A DNA stretch of 58,048 bases from Mycobacterium sp. 1274756.6 (GTDB taxonomy: Bacteria > Actinomycetota > Actinomycetes > Mycobacteriales > Mycobacteriaceae). How positions within the stretch are numbered: the stretch's first letter is position 1; every line of letters begins with the position of its first letter. A program made the translations under genes and the position numbers. A model generated the notes under the pieces. That model did no database searches, was not told where the DNA came from, and worked only from the letters and a program-made list of their open reading frames with translations. Location of the stretch: the NCBI RefSeq assembly GCF_001668625.1, contig NZ_LZLJ01000001.1:1-58048 (forward strand), read 5' to 3'. This document shows, piece by piece, positions 19,939-28,948 of this stretch.

Positions 19939-20867
19939 TCAGGCCGGCACGTGGCGGGCGGCCGGATCCGCGGTGCGCGGCCGCCAGCCGGGCGGGCCGA
20001 AGACGTAGCCGAGCCGGTCGCGCAGCCGGCGCGCGCCCGCGACGTCGCGGGCCATCGCGACGTACTCGTGGGTCTGCAGCGTCCAGATGTTGAACGTGTC
20101 GACCTGGGTGGTCAGCCCGTAGTGCGGGCGGAACGTCTCGGGTTGAAAGGTGCCAGCAGCCGGTCCCAGATGATCAGGATGCCGCCGTAGTTCTTGTCCA
20201 GGTACGGCGCGTCCATGCCGTGGTGCACCCGGTGATGCGACGGCGTGTTGAACACGAACTCGATCGGGCGGGGCAGCCGGTCGATGCGCTCGGTGTGCAC
20301 CCAGAACTGGTAGATCAGGCTCACCGAGAAGCTGGCGAACACCATCCACGGCGGAACACCCAACAGCGGCAACGGGATCCACATCAGGATCTCGCCGCTG
20401 TTGTTCCATTTCTGGCGCAGCGCGGTGGCGAAGTTGAAGTACCGGCTGGAGTGGTGGGCCTGGTGGGTGGCCCACACCAGCCGGACCCGGTGAGCCATCC
20501 GGTGATACAGGTAATAGAGCAGGTCCACCCCGAGCAGCGCGATCGCCCAGGTGTACCAGGCGGTCGCCGGCAGCTGCCACGGCGCGACGTAGGCGAACAG
20601 CGCCGCATAGCCCACCAGCGCCAGCGCTTTCCACGCCGTGGTGGTGGCGACCGACACCAGCCCCATCGAGATGCTGGCCCAGGCGTCGCGCTGCTGATAG
20701 CCGCCGGGTGCGGGCCGGCCGCCCTCGAGGTGCTCGAGTTTGCGGGCGGCCGCCCATTCCAGGACGAGCAGCAGCAGGAAGAACGGGATCGCGAAGAGCA
20801 CCGGGTCGCGCATCGGGGCCGGCAGTCCCGACCACACGGCCGACCCGACCTCGGTGAACACGGACAC
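19939..20867 (-). pseudogene. erg3: C-5 sterol desaturase/fatty acid hydroxylase family (Rv1814/Erg3 type), frameshifted near 20153
   Basis: The first part reads as a membrane di-iron hydroxylase with the three histidine boxes HRMAH, HQAHH and HHRVHH. The frame then runs into LLAPFNPRRS and stops at 20112. In the next frame the same strand continues with GTFQPETFRPHYGLTTQVDT and DRLGYVFGPPGW, the C-terminus of Rv1814. Adding one C between 20152 and 20155 (plus strand) would join them into about 309 residues, the family length. All histidine boxes lie before the break, so a shortened enzyme is conceivable. A sequencing error is equally possible. The GTG start has GGAGG upstream. Confidence 0.85.
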
Positions 20868-20922
20868 CGGAAGACACCTCCGAGCAGCGGCCGCGAGCGC
20901 CGCTGGAGCCGAGCTTAGCCGC

Positions 20923-21657
20923 TCAATCCCGCTCGGCCAGACCGAAGGCCGCCGAACCGGCGCGCTCGTCGGCGTACCAGTGCACCGCCTCCACCCCCGA
21001 CTGCAGCGACAGGTTGGCGACCAGGCGCTCCAGCCGGCCGGTGGCCTCGCCGTCGACCAGCAGCTGCGCGGTGAGCACGGTGTCGCCGTCGTCGTCGCGG
21101 CCGGTGCGCAGCCCGTGCAGCAGCAGGTCGTCGCCGCGCAGGTTGCGCACCAGCTGCGCGCGCAGCACCTGCTCGCGTTCGGGTTGGCAGACCACCTGCA
21201 CCTGGTAGGGCCGCGGGTCGTGGTCCTCCTCGATGTGGTGGTCGCGGTCGATCAGCCGGCCCAGCGGCCGGCCCAGCAGGTGGGTGCCGACGACCGCGGC
21301 GGTGGCCACGCCCCCGAAGACCAGGTGCCCGCCGGCGGCGAGCACCCCCACCGCCGCCGAACACCACAGCGTCGCGGCGGTGTTGAGGCCGCGGACGTTG
21401 AACCCCTCCCGCAGGATCACCCCACCGCCGAGGAAGCCGACACCGGAGACCACGTAGGAGGCCACCCGGGTCGGGCTGCCGACGTCGTCGGCGGCCACCG
21501 AGTACAGCACGAACAGGGTGGCGCCCGCGGCGACCAGCGCGTTGGTGCGCAGGCCGGCCATCCGGGCCCGCCACTGCCGCTCCAGCCCGATCAGCGCCCC
21601 GCACCCCAACCCGACACCCAGGCGGATCGCGAAGTCGGCCAGGGTCAGTGTCTGCAC
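20923..21657 (-). CDS. mgtC: MgtC/SapB-family membrane protein
   Basis: The 244-residue protein has the MgtC N-terminal membrane domain (LGCGALIGLERQWRARMAGLR, then [18 protein letters not shown] and GLNTAATLWCSAAVGVLA) and a soluble ACT-like C-terminal domain. MgtC is needed for growth at low magnesium and within macrophages in M. tuberculosis (Rv1811), acting on membrane energetics rather than as a simple magnesium pump. The GTG start has GGAGGAG nearby. I saw no M-box riboswitch in the 132-base divergent gap. It is the last gene of the first conserved block. Confidence 0.92.
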   Translation of the reverse strand: MQTLTLADFAIRLGVGLGCGALIGLERQWRARMAGLRTNALVAAGATLFVLYSVAADDVGSPTRVASYVVSGVGFLGGGVILREGFNVRGLNTAATLWCSAAVGVLAAGGHLVFGGVATAAVVGTHLLGRPLGRLIDRDHHIEEDHDPRPYQVQVVCQPEREQVLRAQLVRNLRGDDLLLHGLRTGRDDDGDTVLTAQLLVDGEATGRLERLVANLSLQSGVEAVHWYADERAGSAAFGLAERD

Positions 21658-21715
21658 GATGCGGCTCCTCCCGGTGGGCGTCTCCAGTCTGACCGATCCC
21701 GCCGCCGGCGTCTTG

Positions 21716-21744
21716 TTGACCCGGGTGGGGGCCCGTGTTAAGCA
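21716..21744 (+). promoter_or_regulatory. Candidate promoter for the SnoaL-like gene
   Basis: TTGACC and TAAGCA are separated by exactly 17 bases and point toward the gene starting at 21790, giving a leader of about 40 bases. This is the best -35/-10 pair in the divergent gap between mgtC and this gene. Confidence 0.4.
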
Positions 21745-21789
21745 GGACCGCGCGACGCCCTCGGCGCGTCCGGTGAGAAAGGCGACGGT

Positions 21790-22209
21790 GTGGACCTGCA
21801 ACGGATCGGCGACGAACTGGCGATCGCGGCGCTGCTGCACCGCTACGCGCGGGCGGTGGACACCCGCGACTGGGCGCTGTACCGCTCGGTGTTCACCGAC
21901 GACGCCACCATCGACTACGTCTCGGCCGGGGCGATCGCCGGGGGCCGTGACGAGGTGGCCGACTGGCTGGCCGCCGCGACGGCCGCCATCCCGATGAGCC
22001 TGCACCACATCACCAACATCGAAGCCGAGGTGCACGGCGACACCGCGACGGTGCGGGCGATGTTCTACAACCCGATGCAGCTGCCCGGGCTGGACTCCCC
22101 CAGCTTCTTCGGCGGCTATTACCACCATGAGCTGGTGCGCACCGCCGACGGCTGGCGCAGCCGCGCGCTGCGCGAGGAGACCGTCTGGACGCAGAACCCG
22201 CCGGGCTGA
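21790..22209 (+). CDS. SnoaL-like/NTF2-fold protein
   Basis: The 139-residue protein looks like the SnoaL_4 branch of the NTF2 fold (IGDELAIAALLHRYARAVDT, DWALYRSVFTDDATIDYVS, SLHHITNIEAEVHGDTA). Family members act as small hydratases, isomerases or dehydratases, and the substrate is not predictable. The GTG start is preceded by GAGAAAGG. It sits exactly at the junction of the two conserved blocks, convergent with irtB, and is not part of the M. tuberculosis order I recall on either side. Confidence 0.8.
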   Translation: MDLQRIGDELAIAALLHRYARAVDTRDWALYRSVFTDDATIDYVSAGAIAGGRDEVADWLAAATAAIPMSLHHITNIEAEVHGDTATVRAMFYNPMQLPGLDSPSFFGGYYHHELVRTADGWRSRALREETVWTQNPPG

Positions 22210-22218
22210 CCCGCCGCG

Positions 22219-23958
22219 CTAACCGGCGGCGATCTGCCAGCTCGCCGCGTCGTGCTGCTCCTGCCAGAACCGGGCGAACCGGCCCCCGGCGGCGAGCAGT
22301 TCGGCCGGGGCGCCGTCCTCGACGATGCGGCCGTCCTGCAGGAACAGCACCCGGTCGGCCTGGCGGATGCTGGCCAGCCGGTGGGCCACCACCACCCGGG
22401 TGCGCGGGCGGGGATCGGCGGTGAGCGCGGCGACCACGGCGGCCTCGTTCTCGGTGTCCAGCGCGCTGGTCGCCTCGTCGACCAGCAGCACCGGCGCCGG
22501 TTTGAGCAGGGCGCGCGCGATCGAGACCCGCTGACGCTCCCCGCCGGACAGTGCGGTACCGCCCTCCCCGACCGTCGAGTCCGCGCCGTCGGGCAGCCGG
22601 GCGGTGATCTCGTCGACCCGCGCCAGCCGCAGCGCGCGCTGGTAGTCGGTTTCCTCGGCGGTGGGGTCGCCGGCGCGCACGTTCGCCGCGATCGAGCCGT
22701 CGAACAGGTACGGGTGCTGGAACACCACGCTGGTCGCGGCGCGCCGGCTGTCCAGGTCCAGTGCGGCGGTGTCCACCGCGTCGAGCAGCACCCGGCCCGC
22801 GCCGGGCTGGTGCAGCCCGGCGATCAACGCCAGCACGGTGCTCTTGCCCGACCCGGACGGCCCGACGATCGCGGTGGTGGTGCCCGGCGCCAGCCGGAAG
22901 CTGATCCCGTCGAGCACCGGGGCGGGGGCGCCCGGGTAGCCGAAGGTGACGTCGTCGAACACCACCGCCGGGGCGGTGCCGGCCGCGGGCAGCGTGCCGG
23001 TGCCCGCCGCGGTGGCGGGCGCGGTGAGCACCGCCTCGATGCGCTCGAGGGTGGCGCGGGTGGAGCCCAGCGCCGGCCCCAGCTCGGCGATCGTGGTGAA
23101 CGGCTCCAGGTAGCGCACGATCACCACGATCAGCGCGACCGCCTCGGCCACCCCGAGCGCGCCGGTGACGGTCAGCGCGGCGGCGGTGCCGGCCAGGATG
23201 ATCAGCGCCAGCTGGTTGACCAGGCTGAACAGCAGCTGGCCCGGGATCTGCATGCGCAGCAGCCGCATCAGCGCGCCGTGTTGGGTGGCCACCGCCCGCC
23301 CCACCAGGCTGCGGGCCGGTTCGGCGCGCCGCGCCGCGCGCAGCGCCGGCTGGGTGCGGGCGAACTCGATGATCCGCTCGGTCAGTTCCGCGTTGGCGGT
23401 GTCGGCGGCGGCGTCGGCGGTGCGGGCCAGCCGCACCGAGGCGGCCAGCGCACCCAGCAGCAGCGGCACCCCGGCCAGCGCGGCCAGCGCCAGCGGCACC
23501 GAGATCGGCAGCAGCGCCACCGCGATCGCGGCGGGCAGCAGCGCCGCGGTCGCCAGCGGCGCCGCGAGGTAGACCAGCAGCCCCAGCAACTCCGGGCCGG
23601 TGGCGGCGATGGCCTGCCGGGCCGTCGCGGTGGTGTCGGCGGTGAACCAGTCCAGCCGGACGGCGGCCAGCCGGTCGGCGACCTTGTGCTGGGCCCGGTC
23701 CAGCACCGCGAACCCGAGGGCGAACCCGAGCCGGCCGGCCGCGGCGTCGATCACCCAGCCGGCCACGGTCGCGGCGGTGAGCCAGCCCAGCCAGCCCAGG
23801 GCGCGGGCGGGGGTGTCGGAGAACAGGGCGCCCAGCAGCGGAACCAGCAGCACCACCCCGCCGGCGCGCACCACCACCGACAGCGCGGTCAGCGCCAGGT
23901 AGCCGGCGAAGCGGCGGCGCTGGTCGGCGGGGATCAGCACCCGCAGCGTCGCGATCAT
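22219..23958 (-). CDS. irtB: Mycobactin/carboxymycobactin importer subunit IrtB
   Basis: The 579-residue half-transporter has six membrane helices and an ATPase domain with Walker [10 protein letters not shown], signature LSGGERQR and Walker [13 protein letters not shown]. Its length equals that of M. tuberculosis IrtB. It pairs with IrtA, whose reading frame overlaps its start by four bases (ATGA), to import ferric siderophore. IrtB lacks the N-terminal siderophore-interaction domain that IrtA carries. Expression is probably iron-repressed through the IdeR-like box before irtA. Confidence 0.96.
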   Translation of the reverse strand: MIATLRVLIPADQRRRFAGYLALTALSVVVRAGGVVLLVPLLGALFSDTPARALGWLGWLTAATVAGWVIDAAAGRLGFALGFAVLDRAQHKVADRLAAVRLDWFTADTTATARQAIAATGPELLGLLVYLAAPLATAALLPAAIAVALLPISVPLALAALAGVPLLLGALAASVRLARTADAAADTANAELTERIIEFARTQPALRAARRAEPARSLVGRAVATQHGALMRLLRMQIPGQLLFSLVNQLALIILAGTAAALTVTGALGVAEAVALIVVIVRYLEPFTTIAELGPALGSTRATLERIEAVLTAPATAAGTGTLPAAGTAPAVVFDDVTFGYPGAPAPVLDGISFRLAPGTTTAIVGPSGSGKSTVLALIAGLHQPGAGRVLLDAVDTAALDLDSRRAATSVVFQHPYLFDGSIAANVRAGDPTAEETDYQRALRLARVDEITARLPDGADSTVGEGGTALSGGERQRVSIARALLKPAPVLLVDEATSALDTENEAAVVAALTADPRPRTRVVVAHRLASIRQADRVLFLQDGRIVEDGAPAELLAAGGRFARFWQEQHDAASWQIAAG

Positions 23959-26561
23959 CGGGCCGCCTCCGCGAGCCGGCCGGCCTGCCCGCTGCGCCAC
24001 AGCCGCTGGTAGCGGCCCTCGGCGACGACCAGTTCGTCGTGGGTGCCGCGTTCGACGATGCGACCGTGGTCGAGCACCACGATCTGGTCGGCCCCGGTGA
24101 TGGTGTGCAGCCGGTGGGCGATCACCAGCACGGTGCGGTTCTCGGTGAGCCGGGTCAGGGCCTGCTGCACCAGGTACTCCGATTCGGGGTCGGCGAAGGC
24201 GGTGGCCTCGTCGAGGATGAGCACCGGGGTGTCGGCGAGCAGGGCGCGGGCGATGGTGAGCCGCTGGCGTTCCCCACCGGACAGGGTGCTGTCGGCGTCG
24301 AGCACGGTGGCATAGCCGTCGGGCAGGGCCAGGATCCGGTCGTGGATCTGGGCGTCGCGGGCGGCGGCGTGGACCGCCTCGGCGGGGGCGTCGGGCACCG
24401 CCAGTGCGATGTTGTCGAAGACGCTGCCGCGCACCAGCTGGGTGTCCTGCAGCACGAACCCGACCTCGCGGTAGAGCTCGTCGGCGCTGCGGGTGCGGAT
24501 GTCGCGCCCGCCCACCCGGATCGCCCCGGCGTCGACGTCGTGGAACCGGGCCAGCAGCGCCGCCAGCGTCGACTTGCCCGAGCCCGACGGCCCGACCAGG
24601 GCGGTCACCGTGCCGGGCGCCAACCGCAGGGTCACGTCGTGCAGCACCGGCACCCCGGGCCGGTAGCCGAAGCTCACCGCGTCGAACTCGACCGCCGCGT
24701 CGGGGGCGGCGCCGCCGGCGGAGACGCCGTCGGCGGGGGTGACGTCGAGTTCGGGCTCGTCGAAGGCGGTCTGCAGCCGGCGGGCCGCCAGCAGGCCGGC
24801 GCTGATCCCGCCGAGGCCGTAGCCGATGCCCAGCAGCCGGGTGCCGAACGTGGTGCCCAGCACCAGGAACGGCAGCACGGTGAGCGGGTCCATCCGGTCG
24901 GTGACCACCAGCAGGGTGCCCGCGGTGACGATCAGCCACAGGAAGGTCGACGGCCGGGTCGCCAGGTCCATCAGCGTCTTCTTGCCGGTCAGCGGCCGCT
25001 GCCAGCCGACCAGGAACTCCAGGTACTCGCCGAGGCGGGCCCGGAACGTGGAGGCGGCGGCGCCGCCGAACACCCGGATCACCGGCTGGGCGGCCAGGTA
25101 GGCGCCGGCTTCGGTGTTCATCGTCTCCGACCAGCGCTGCGCCTGGGTGATGCGGGAGCTGGACTGCACCGACATCACCGACATCAACACCAGGTAGACC
25201 AGCACCGGCGCCAGCAGCAGCAGCCCCAGCCGCCAGTCGACGACGAACAGGTAGCCCAGCACCGCCACCGGGGCGACCACCGCGGCGACCGCGTCCGGGA
25301 TGGCGTGGGTGACCAGGTAGTGCAACGCCAGGGTGTCGTCGTTGACCAGTTGCTTGATCGAACCCGACCCGCGGGCGGTGAACCAGCCCAGCGGCACCCG
25401 GGCGAGCTTGCCCAGCAGCCGCTTTCGCACATCCCGGGCGAAGCGGGCGTCGACGACGTGCAGCCACAGCGTCAGCGCGGCCCCCAGCAGCGCGCCGCCG
25501 CCCAGCAGCGCCACCGCCGCGACCCCGACCGGCCACAGCCGCTCCGGCGGGTCGCCGGCCAGCAGCCGCCGGGCCAACTCCACCAGCAGCACGAACGGGG
25601 CCAGTTCGGTGAGGGTGATCACCGCCTGCAGCACCCCGGCGATCGCGATGGGCGTCCGCAGCGGGCGCAGCAGCCGCCCGGCCGCCTGCGCCTTCCAGGT
25701 GCCCGGCACCGGGGCCGGCGCGGCCCCGGCGGCGGGGGTCTCGGGGGTGACGGTGGGCGCCTCGGGCGCGTCGGCGGTTGCCGGGGTGGGTTCGGGGGCG
25801 GGTTCGGCGGTGGTCGAGCGCAACGTGCCCATGGCGCGTCCCGCGCTCCAGTAGGCGTGGGCGTGCACCTCGGATTTGGGGAACCCGAACGCGTCGCGCA
25901 GCCGGGCCCGGACATGTTTGAGGCTGCCGGCTTCCGCGGTGGCCCAGGCGTACCAGTTCGACCAATCCCGGGTCTCGAGCGCCTCGGCCAGCGTGGCGGG
26001 GCCGCGGCGGGCCACCCAGTGGGTGCGCAGCCGCGGATGCTCGGCCAGCGGGATCAGCGGGTCGTTGTCGTCGTGCTGCTCCAGGTAGAGCTCGACGGGG
26101 ACGTCGTCGGGGACGGTGGCGATGATGCCGTTGATCCCGGGAATGGAGGCCGCGTCCCCGATCAGCAGGTAGCCGGCGGGCTGTTCGTCGGGGACCACGA
26201 ACCGCGTCGAGCCCATCATCGACATCACCGCGATGGTGTCGCCGGGCGCGGCGGTGCGCGCCCAGCGCGACGCCGGCCCGGCCGGCTCGTGCACCAGCAT
26301 GTCCACGGCGAACTCGCCGGTGGCCGGGTCGGCCTCGGTCAGGGTGTAGGCGCGCTGGAACTCGGTGGCCGACCCGTCCGGGTCGGGGAACCAGAACCGC
26401 AGCCAGGCCGCCGGCTCGGGGGCGGCGTCGTCGAACAGGGTCGGCGAGACCATCCGCACCCGCACGAAATGCGGGGTCTGCCATGCGGTTTCGACGACCG
26501 TGGCGTGGTGGTCGCGGGCCCCGAAGCCGCGCAGCACCATGCCCTGCAGGCCGCGCGCCAT
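23955..26561 (-). CDS. irtA: Mycobactin/carboxymycobactin importer subunit IrtA with siderophore-reductase domain
   Basis: The 868-residue protein has three parts. An FAD-binding siderophore-interaction domain (about 1-260) has the flavin motif RAYT in [10 protein letters not shown] and [14 protein letters not shown] Pro/Ala/Thr-rich linker follows. The exporter-type half-transporter then has Walker [10 protein letters not shown] and LSGGERQR. IrtA reduces the iron of the incoming siderophore at the inner face. I chose the ATG that gives MARGLQG, as in the M. tuberculosis protein; the frame is open for 10 more codons. No mbtL/M/N/K genes lie upstream, unlike in M. tuberculosis. Confidence 0.96.
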   Translation of the reverse strand: MARGLQGMVLRGFGARDHHATVVETAWQTPHFVRVRMVSPTLFDDAAPEPAAWLRFWFPDPDGSATEFQRAYTLTEADPATGEFAVDMLVHEPAGPASRWARTAAPGDTIAVMSMMGSTRFVVPDEQPAGYLLIGDAASIPGINGIIATVPDDVPVELYLEQHDDNDPLIPLAEHPRLRTHWVARRGPATLAEALETRDWSNWYAWATAEAGSLKHVRARLRDAFGFPKSEVHAHAYWSAGRAMGTLRSTTAEPAPEPTPATADAPEAPTVTPETPAAGAAPAPVPGTWKAQAAGRLLRPLRTPIAIAGVLQAVITLTELAPFVLLVELARRLLAGDPPERLWPVGVAAVALLGGGALLGAALTLWLHVVDARFARDVRKRLLGKLARVPLGWFTARGSGSIKQLVNDDTLALHYLVTHAIPDAVAAVVAPVAVLGYLFVVDWRLGLLLLAPVLVYLVLMSVMSVQSSSRITQAQRWSETMNTEAGAYLAAQPVIRVFGGAAASTFRARLGEYLEFLVGWQRPLTGKKTLMDLATRPSTFLWLIVTAGTLLVVTDRMDPLTVLPFLVLGTTFGTRLLGIGYGLGGISAGLLAARRLQTAFDEPELDVTPADGVSAGGAAPDAAVEFDAVSFGYRPGVPVLHDVTLRLAPGTVTALVGPSGSGKSTLAALLARFHDVDAGAIRVGGRDIRTRSADELYREVGFVLQDTQLVRGSVFDNIALAVPDAPAEAVHAAARDAQIHDRILALPDGYATVLDADSTLSGGERQRLTIARALLADTPVLILDEATAFADPESEYLVQQALTRLTENRTVLVIAHRLHTITGADQIVVLDHGRIVERGTHDELVVAEGRYQRLWRSGQAGRLAEAAR

Positions 26562-26607
26562 CAGCGCTGAACTCCGGCCACTGTGCACCACCCGTCTGGT
26601 CGTCGGT

Positions 26608-26626
26608 TTAGCTAAGGGTTACCTTA
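26608..26626. promoter_or_regulatory. IdeR-like iron box in the irtAB promoter
   Basis: TTAGCTAAGGGTTACCTTA agrees with the IdeR consensus TTAGGTTAGGCTAACCTAA at 14 of 19 positions and sits 47 bases before the irtA ATG. On the minus strand TAAGGT and TTAGCT inside it could serve as -10 elements, so iron-loaded IdeR would block the polymerase. Repression of irtAB by IdeR is established in mycobacteria. Confidence 0.75.
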
Positions 26627-26651
26627 CTCGACGGGGTGGCGGTCGCCGCGG

Positions 26652-26734
26652 TGCGGGCGGAGGGACTCGAACCCTCACGCTCAACGAGCACCGGCACCTA
26701 AAGCCGGCATGTCTGCCAATTCCATCACGCCCGC
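26652..26734 (-). tRNA. tRNA-Leu, anticodon UAG
   Basis: The minus strand starts with GCGGGCG and ends with the complementary CGCCCGC plus discriminator A. The anticodon stem CCGGC/GCCGG encloses TTTAGGT, giving anticodon UAG, which reads CUA and other CUN codons. The T arm GAGGGTTCGAGTCCCTC is standard, and a long variable arm (TGCTCGTTGAGCG) is typical of tRNA-Leu. CCA is not encoded (ACCG follows). Confidence 0.95.
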
Positions 26735-26806
26735 GAAGCTTGGAATCCTACCGCCTGGCGAACCGGCCCGGCCCGCCGCGCACGCGGGCCGGATACCCCC
26801 ACGCGG

Positions 26807-26812
26807 TACGGT
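26807..26812 (+). promoter_or_regulatory. -10 element for a leaderless lprD transcript
   Basis: TACGGT is followed by six bases and then the ATG at 26819. This supports that ATG over the in-frame TTG two codons upstream (26813), which would lie at the edge of the -10. Confidence 0.5.
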
Positions 26813-26818
26813 TTGGGT

Positions 26819-27199
26819 ATGTCCACTACACGGCGTAGAAGACCGGCGCTGGTGCTGCTGGTCATCCTCGCCGCCACCGGCTGCCTGGCGCTGGGCTGGT
26901 GGCAGTGGACCCGGTTCGAGTCGGCGTCGGGCAGCTTCCAGAACCTCGGCTACGCCCTGCAGTGGCCGCTGTTCGCCGGGTTCTGCGTCTACGCCTACCG
27001 CAAATTCGTCCGCTACGAGGAGGAGCCGCCGGAGCTGCCCGCCGACCGCGGCGTCACCGAGGTCCCCGAGGGCCTGCTGCCGCCGCGCCCCGCCGCCGCG
27101 TCCGCCCCCGCCGACGATCCCGCCCTGGCCGAGTACAACGCCTACCTGGCCGAACTCAACCGCACCGACCCCGACAACGAGAACAGGACCCGCGCATGA
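26819..27199 (+). CDS. lprD: LprD-like lipoprotein or small membrane protein
   Basis: The 126-residue protein opens with an Arg-rich start and a hydrophobic stretch ending in ILAATGC, a weak lipobox, then a second hydrophobic segment (ALQWPLFAGFCVYAY). A charged tail containing EEEPPELPADR follows. It matches M. tuberculosis Rv1343c, named lprD. Because the lipobox is imperfect (Ala at -3), it may instead be a protein with two membrane spans. Its stop overlaps the next start (ATGA), so the two genes are coupled. No function is known. Confidence 0.82.
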   Translation: MSTTRRRRPALVLLVILAATGCLALGWWQWTRFESASGSFQNLGYALQWPLFAGFCVYAYRKFVRYEEEPPELPADRGVTEVPEGLLPPRPAAASAPADDPALAEYNAYLAELNRTDPDNENRTRA

Positions 27200-27549
27200 C
27201 CACCCCCGACCTGGCCCCACCCGCCGGCGCCGCGCCCGTGGAGAAGATCCGCACCGCCCTGCTCGGCTACCGGGTGCTGGCCTGGGCCACCGGTCTGTGG
27301 CTGATCGCGCTCTGCTACGAGATGGTGCTCAAGTACATCGTGCAGGTCGAGAACCCGCCGACCTGGATCGGCGTCGTGCACGGCTGGGTGTACTTCGTCT
27401 ACCTGCTGTCCACGCTGAACCTGGCGACCAAGGTGCGCTGGCCGGTGGTCAAGACCCTCGGCATCCTGGTCTCGGGCACGATCCCGCTGCTGGGCATCAT
27501 CGTCGAGCACTTCCAGACCAAGACGGTCAAGGCCCGCTTCGGGCTCTAG
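27196..27549 (+). CDS. DUF3817 integral membrane protein (Rv1342c type)
   Basis: The 117-residue protein has three membrane segments (YRVLAWATGLWLIALCYEMVL; VHGWVYFVYLLSTLNLATK; LGILVSGTIPLLGIIVEH) and the conserved HGWVYFVYLL core of DUF3817. It starts at the ATG overlapping the lprD stop. The longer open frame at 26899 runs through lprD and is a shadow. It is convergent with rdgB, with 11 bases between the stops. The function is unknown; the pair with lprD is conserved. Confidence 0.88.
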   Translation: MTTPDLAPPAGAAPVEKIRTALLGYRVLAWATGLWLIALCYEMVLKYIVQVENPPTWIGVVHGWVYFVYLLSTLNLATKVRWPVVKTLGILVSGTIPLLGIIVEHFQTKTVKARFGL

Positions 27550-27560
27550 CCGCCCGCCGG

Positions 27561-28160
27561 TCAGGCCAGTTCGCGCAGCGCCGGCAGCAGCCGCGCCAGC
27601 GCCCGGCCGCGGTGCGAGGCCGCGTCCTTCTCCGCCGGGCTCAACTGCGCGGCGGTCAGCGCCGAACCCGCCGGCACGAACACCGGGTCGTAGCCGAAGC
27701 CGCCGTCGCCGCGCGGCTCGCGGGCGATCGACCCGGCCCACTCCCCGCGCACCACGGTCTCCCCGGCCGGCCCGACCAGCGCGCAGGCCGAGACGAACGC
27801 GGCGCCGCGACGCGCGTCGGGCACGTCGGACAGCTGGGCGAGCAGCAGCGCGGTGTTGGCCGCGTCGGCGCCGTGCCGGCCCGACCAGCGCGCCGACAAC
27901 ACCCCGGGCATCCCGCCCAGCGCCGCCACCGCCAGCCCGGAATCGTCGGCGACACAGGGCAGCCCGGTCGCGGCGTAGCCGTCGCGAGCCTTGACCAGCG
28001 CGTTCTCCTCGAAGGTCGGCGCGGTCTCGGGGGTCTCGGGAAACGGGGCCACCTCGTCGAGCCCGACCACCTCGATGCCGCGCAGCCCGGCGCCGTCGAG
28101 CACCCGGCGCAGCTCGGCCAGCTTCTTGGGGTTGCGGCTGGCCACCAGCAGCCGGGTCAG
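27561..28160 (-). CDS. rdgB: XTP/dITP diphosphatase (RdgB/HAM1 family), probable CTG start
   Basis: This house-cleaning enzyme hydrolyses ITP, dITP and XTP. The motifs [35 protein letters not shown] and SHRGRAL are all present. The first in-frame GTG (28145) would start at VASRN and remove the first beta strand. The residues before it, [10 protein letters not shown], match family members and begin with CTG at 28158-28160, which overlaps the rph stop as CTGA. No ATG, GTG or TTG exists upstream in frame. I therefore infer a coupled CTG start and 199 residues. Confidence 0.9.
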   Translation of the reverse strand: MTRLLVASRNPKKLAELRRVLDGAGLRGIEVVGLDEVAPFPETPETAPTFEENALVKARDGYAATGLPCVADDSGLAVAALGGMPGVLSARWSGRHGADAANTALLLAQLSDVPDARRGAAFVSACALVGPAGETVVRGEWAGSIAREPRGDGGFGYDPVFVPAGSALTAAQLSPAEKDAASHRGRALARLLPALRELA

Positions 28161-28936
28161 CTGCCGAACGCTTTCTTCGGCTCCGGCCCCTCGGGCAGCT
28201 CCCCGGGGTAGGGCCGCTCCAGCGCCTCGCGCTGCACCCGGAATAGGGTCTCGCAGCCGGCCAGCGCGGAGTCGAGCATCTTGTCCAGCGTGGACCGCGG
28301 GAACGTCGCCCCCTCCCCGGTGCCCTGGATCTCGACCAGGGTGCCGGTGTCGGTGGCGACGACGTTCATGTCCACCTCGGCGCGGACGTCCTCCTCATAC
28401 GGCAGGTCCAGGCGCACTCGGCCGTCGACCACCCCGACGCTGACCGCGGCGATCGCGCAGGACAGCGGCCGCGGATCGGACAGCTTGCCCGCCGCCGACA
28501 GGTAGGTGACGGCGTCGGCCAGGGCGACATAGGCGCCGGTGATCGCCGCGGTGCGGGTGCCGCCGTCGGCCTGCAGCACGTCGCAGTCCACCGCGATGGT
28601 GTTCTCCCCCAGCGCGGCCAGGTCGATGCAGGCCCGCAGCGAGCGGCCCACCAGCCGGCTGATCTCCTGGGTGCGGCCGCCGACGCGGCCCTTCACCGAC
28701 TCCCGGTCGCTGCGGGTGTGGGTGGCCGCGGGCAGCATGGCGTACTCGGCGGTGAGCCAGCCCAGCCCCGAGCCCTTGCGCCAGCGCGGCACCCCCTCGG
28801 TGACGCTGGCGGTGCACATCACCCGGGTCTGGCCGAACTCGATCAGCACCGACCCGGCCGGGTGGCCGGTGAAGCCGCGGGTGATCCGGACCGGGCGCAG
28901 CTCGTCGTCGAGGCGGCCGTCTTCGCGTGTGGACAC
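28157..28936 (-). CDS. rph: Ribonuclease PH
   Basis: This 259-residue phosphorolytic 3'-5' exoribonuclease trims tRNA precursors. Family motifs include [21 protein letters not shown] near the N-terminus, the phosphate-binding segment [14 protein letters not shown], and [18 protein letters not shown]. The length is normal. The GTG start is preceded by TAGGGT six bases upstream, suggesting its own leaderless transcript inside the end of the phosphodiesterase gene. Its stop overlaps the rdgB start. Confidence 0.96.
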   Translation of the reverse strand: MSTREDGRLDDELRPVRITRGFTGHPAGSVLIEFGQTRVMCTASVTEGVPRWRKGSGLGWLTAEYAMLPAATHTRSDRESVKGRVGGRTQEISRLVGRSLRACIDLAALGENTIAVDCDVLQADGGTRTAAITGAYVALADAVTYLSAAGKLSDPRPLSCAIAAVSVGVVDGRVRLDLPYEEDVRAEVDMNVVATDTGTLVEIQGTGEGATFPRSTLDKMLDSALAGCETLFRVQREALERPYPGELPEGPEPKKAFGS

Positions 28937-28942
28937 CCGCCA

Positions 28943-28948
28943 ACCCTA
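28943..28948 (-). promoter_or_regulatory. -10 element for a leaderless rph transcript
   Basis: TAGGGT on the minus strand lies six bases before the rph GTG and overlaps the stop codon of the upstream phosphodiesterase gene. No Shine-Dalgarno site precedes the GTG. Confidence 0.45.

Noticed and set aside
21658..21789. Magnesium-sensing M-box riboswitch before mgtC
   Set aside because: The 132-base gap lacks the conserved M-box elements. In mycobacteria known M-boxes precede other genes.
26652..26734. tRNA-Leu as an attachment site for an integrated element
   Set aside because: No integrase, no repeated tRNA 3' end nearby, and the flanking genes are ordinary mycobacterial genes.
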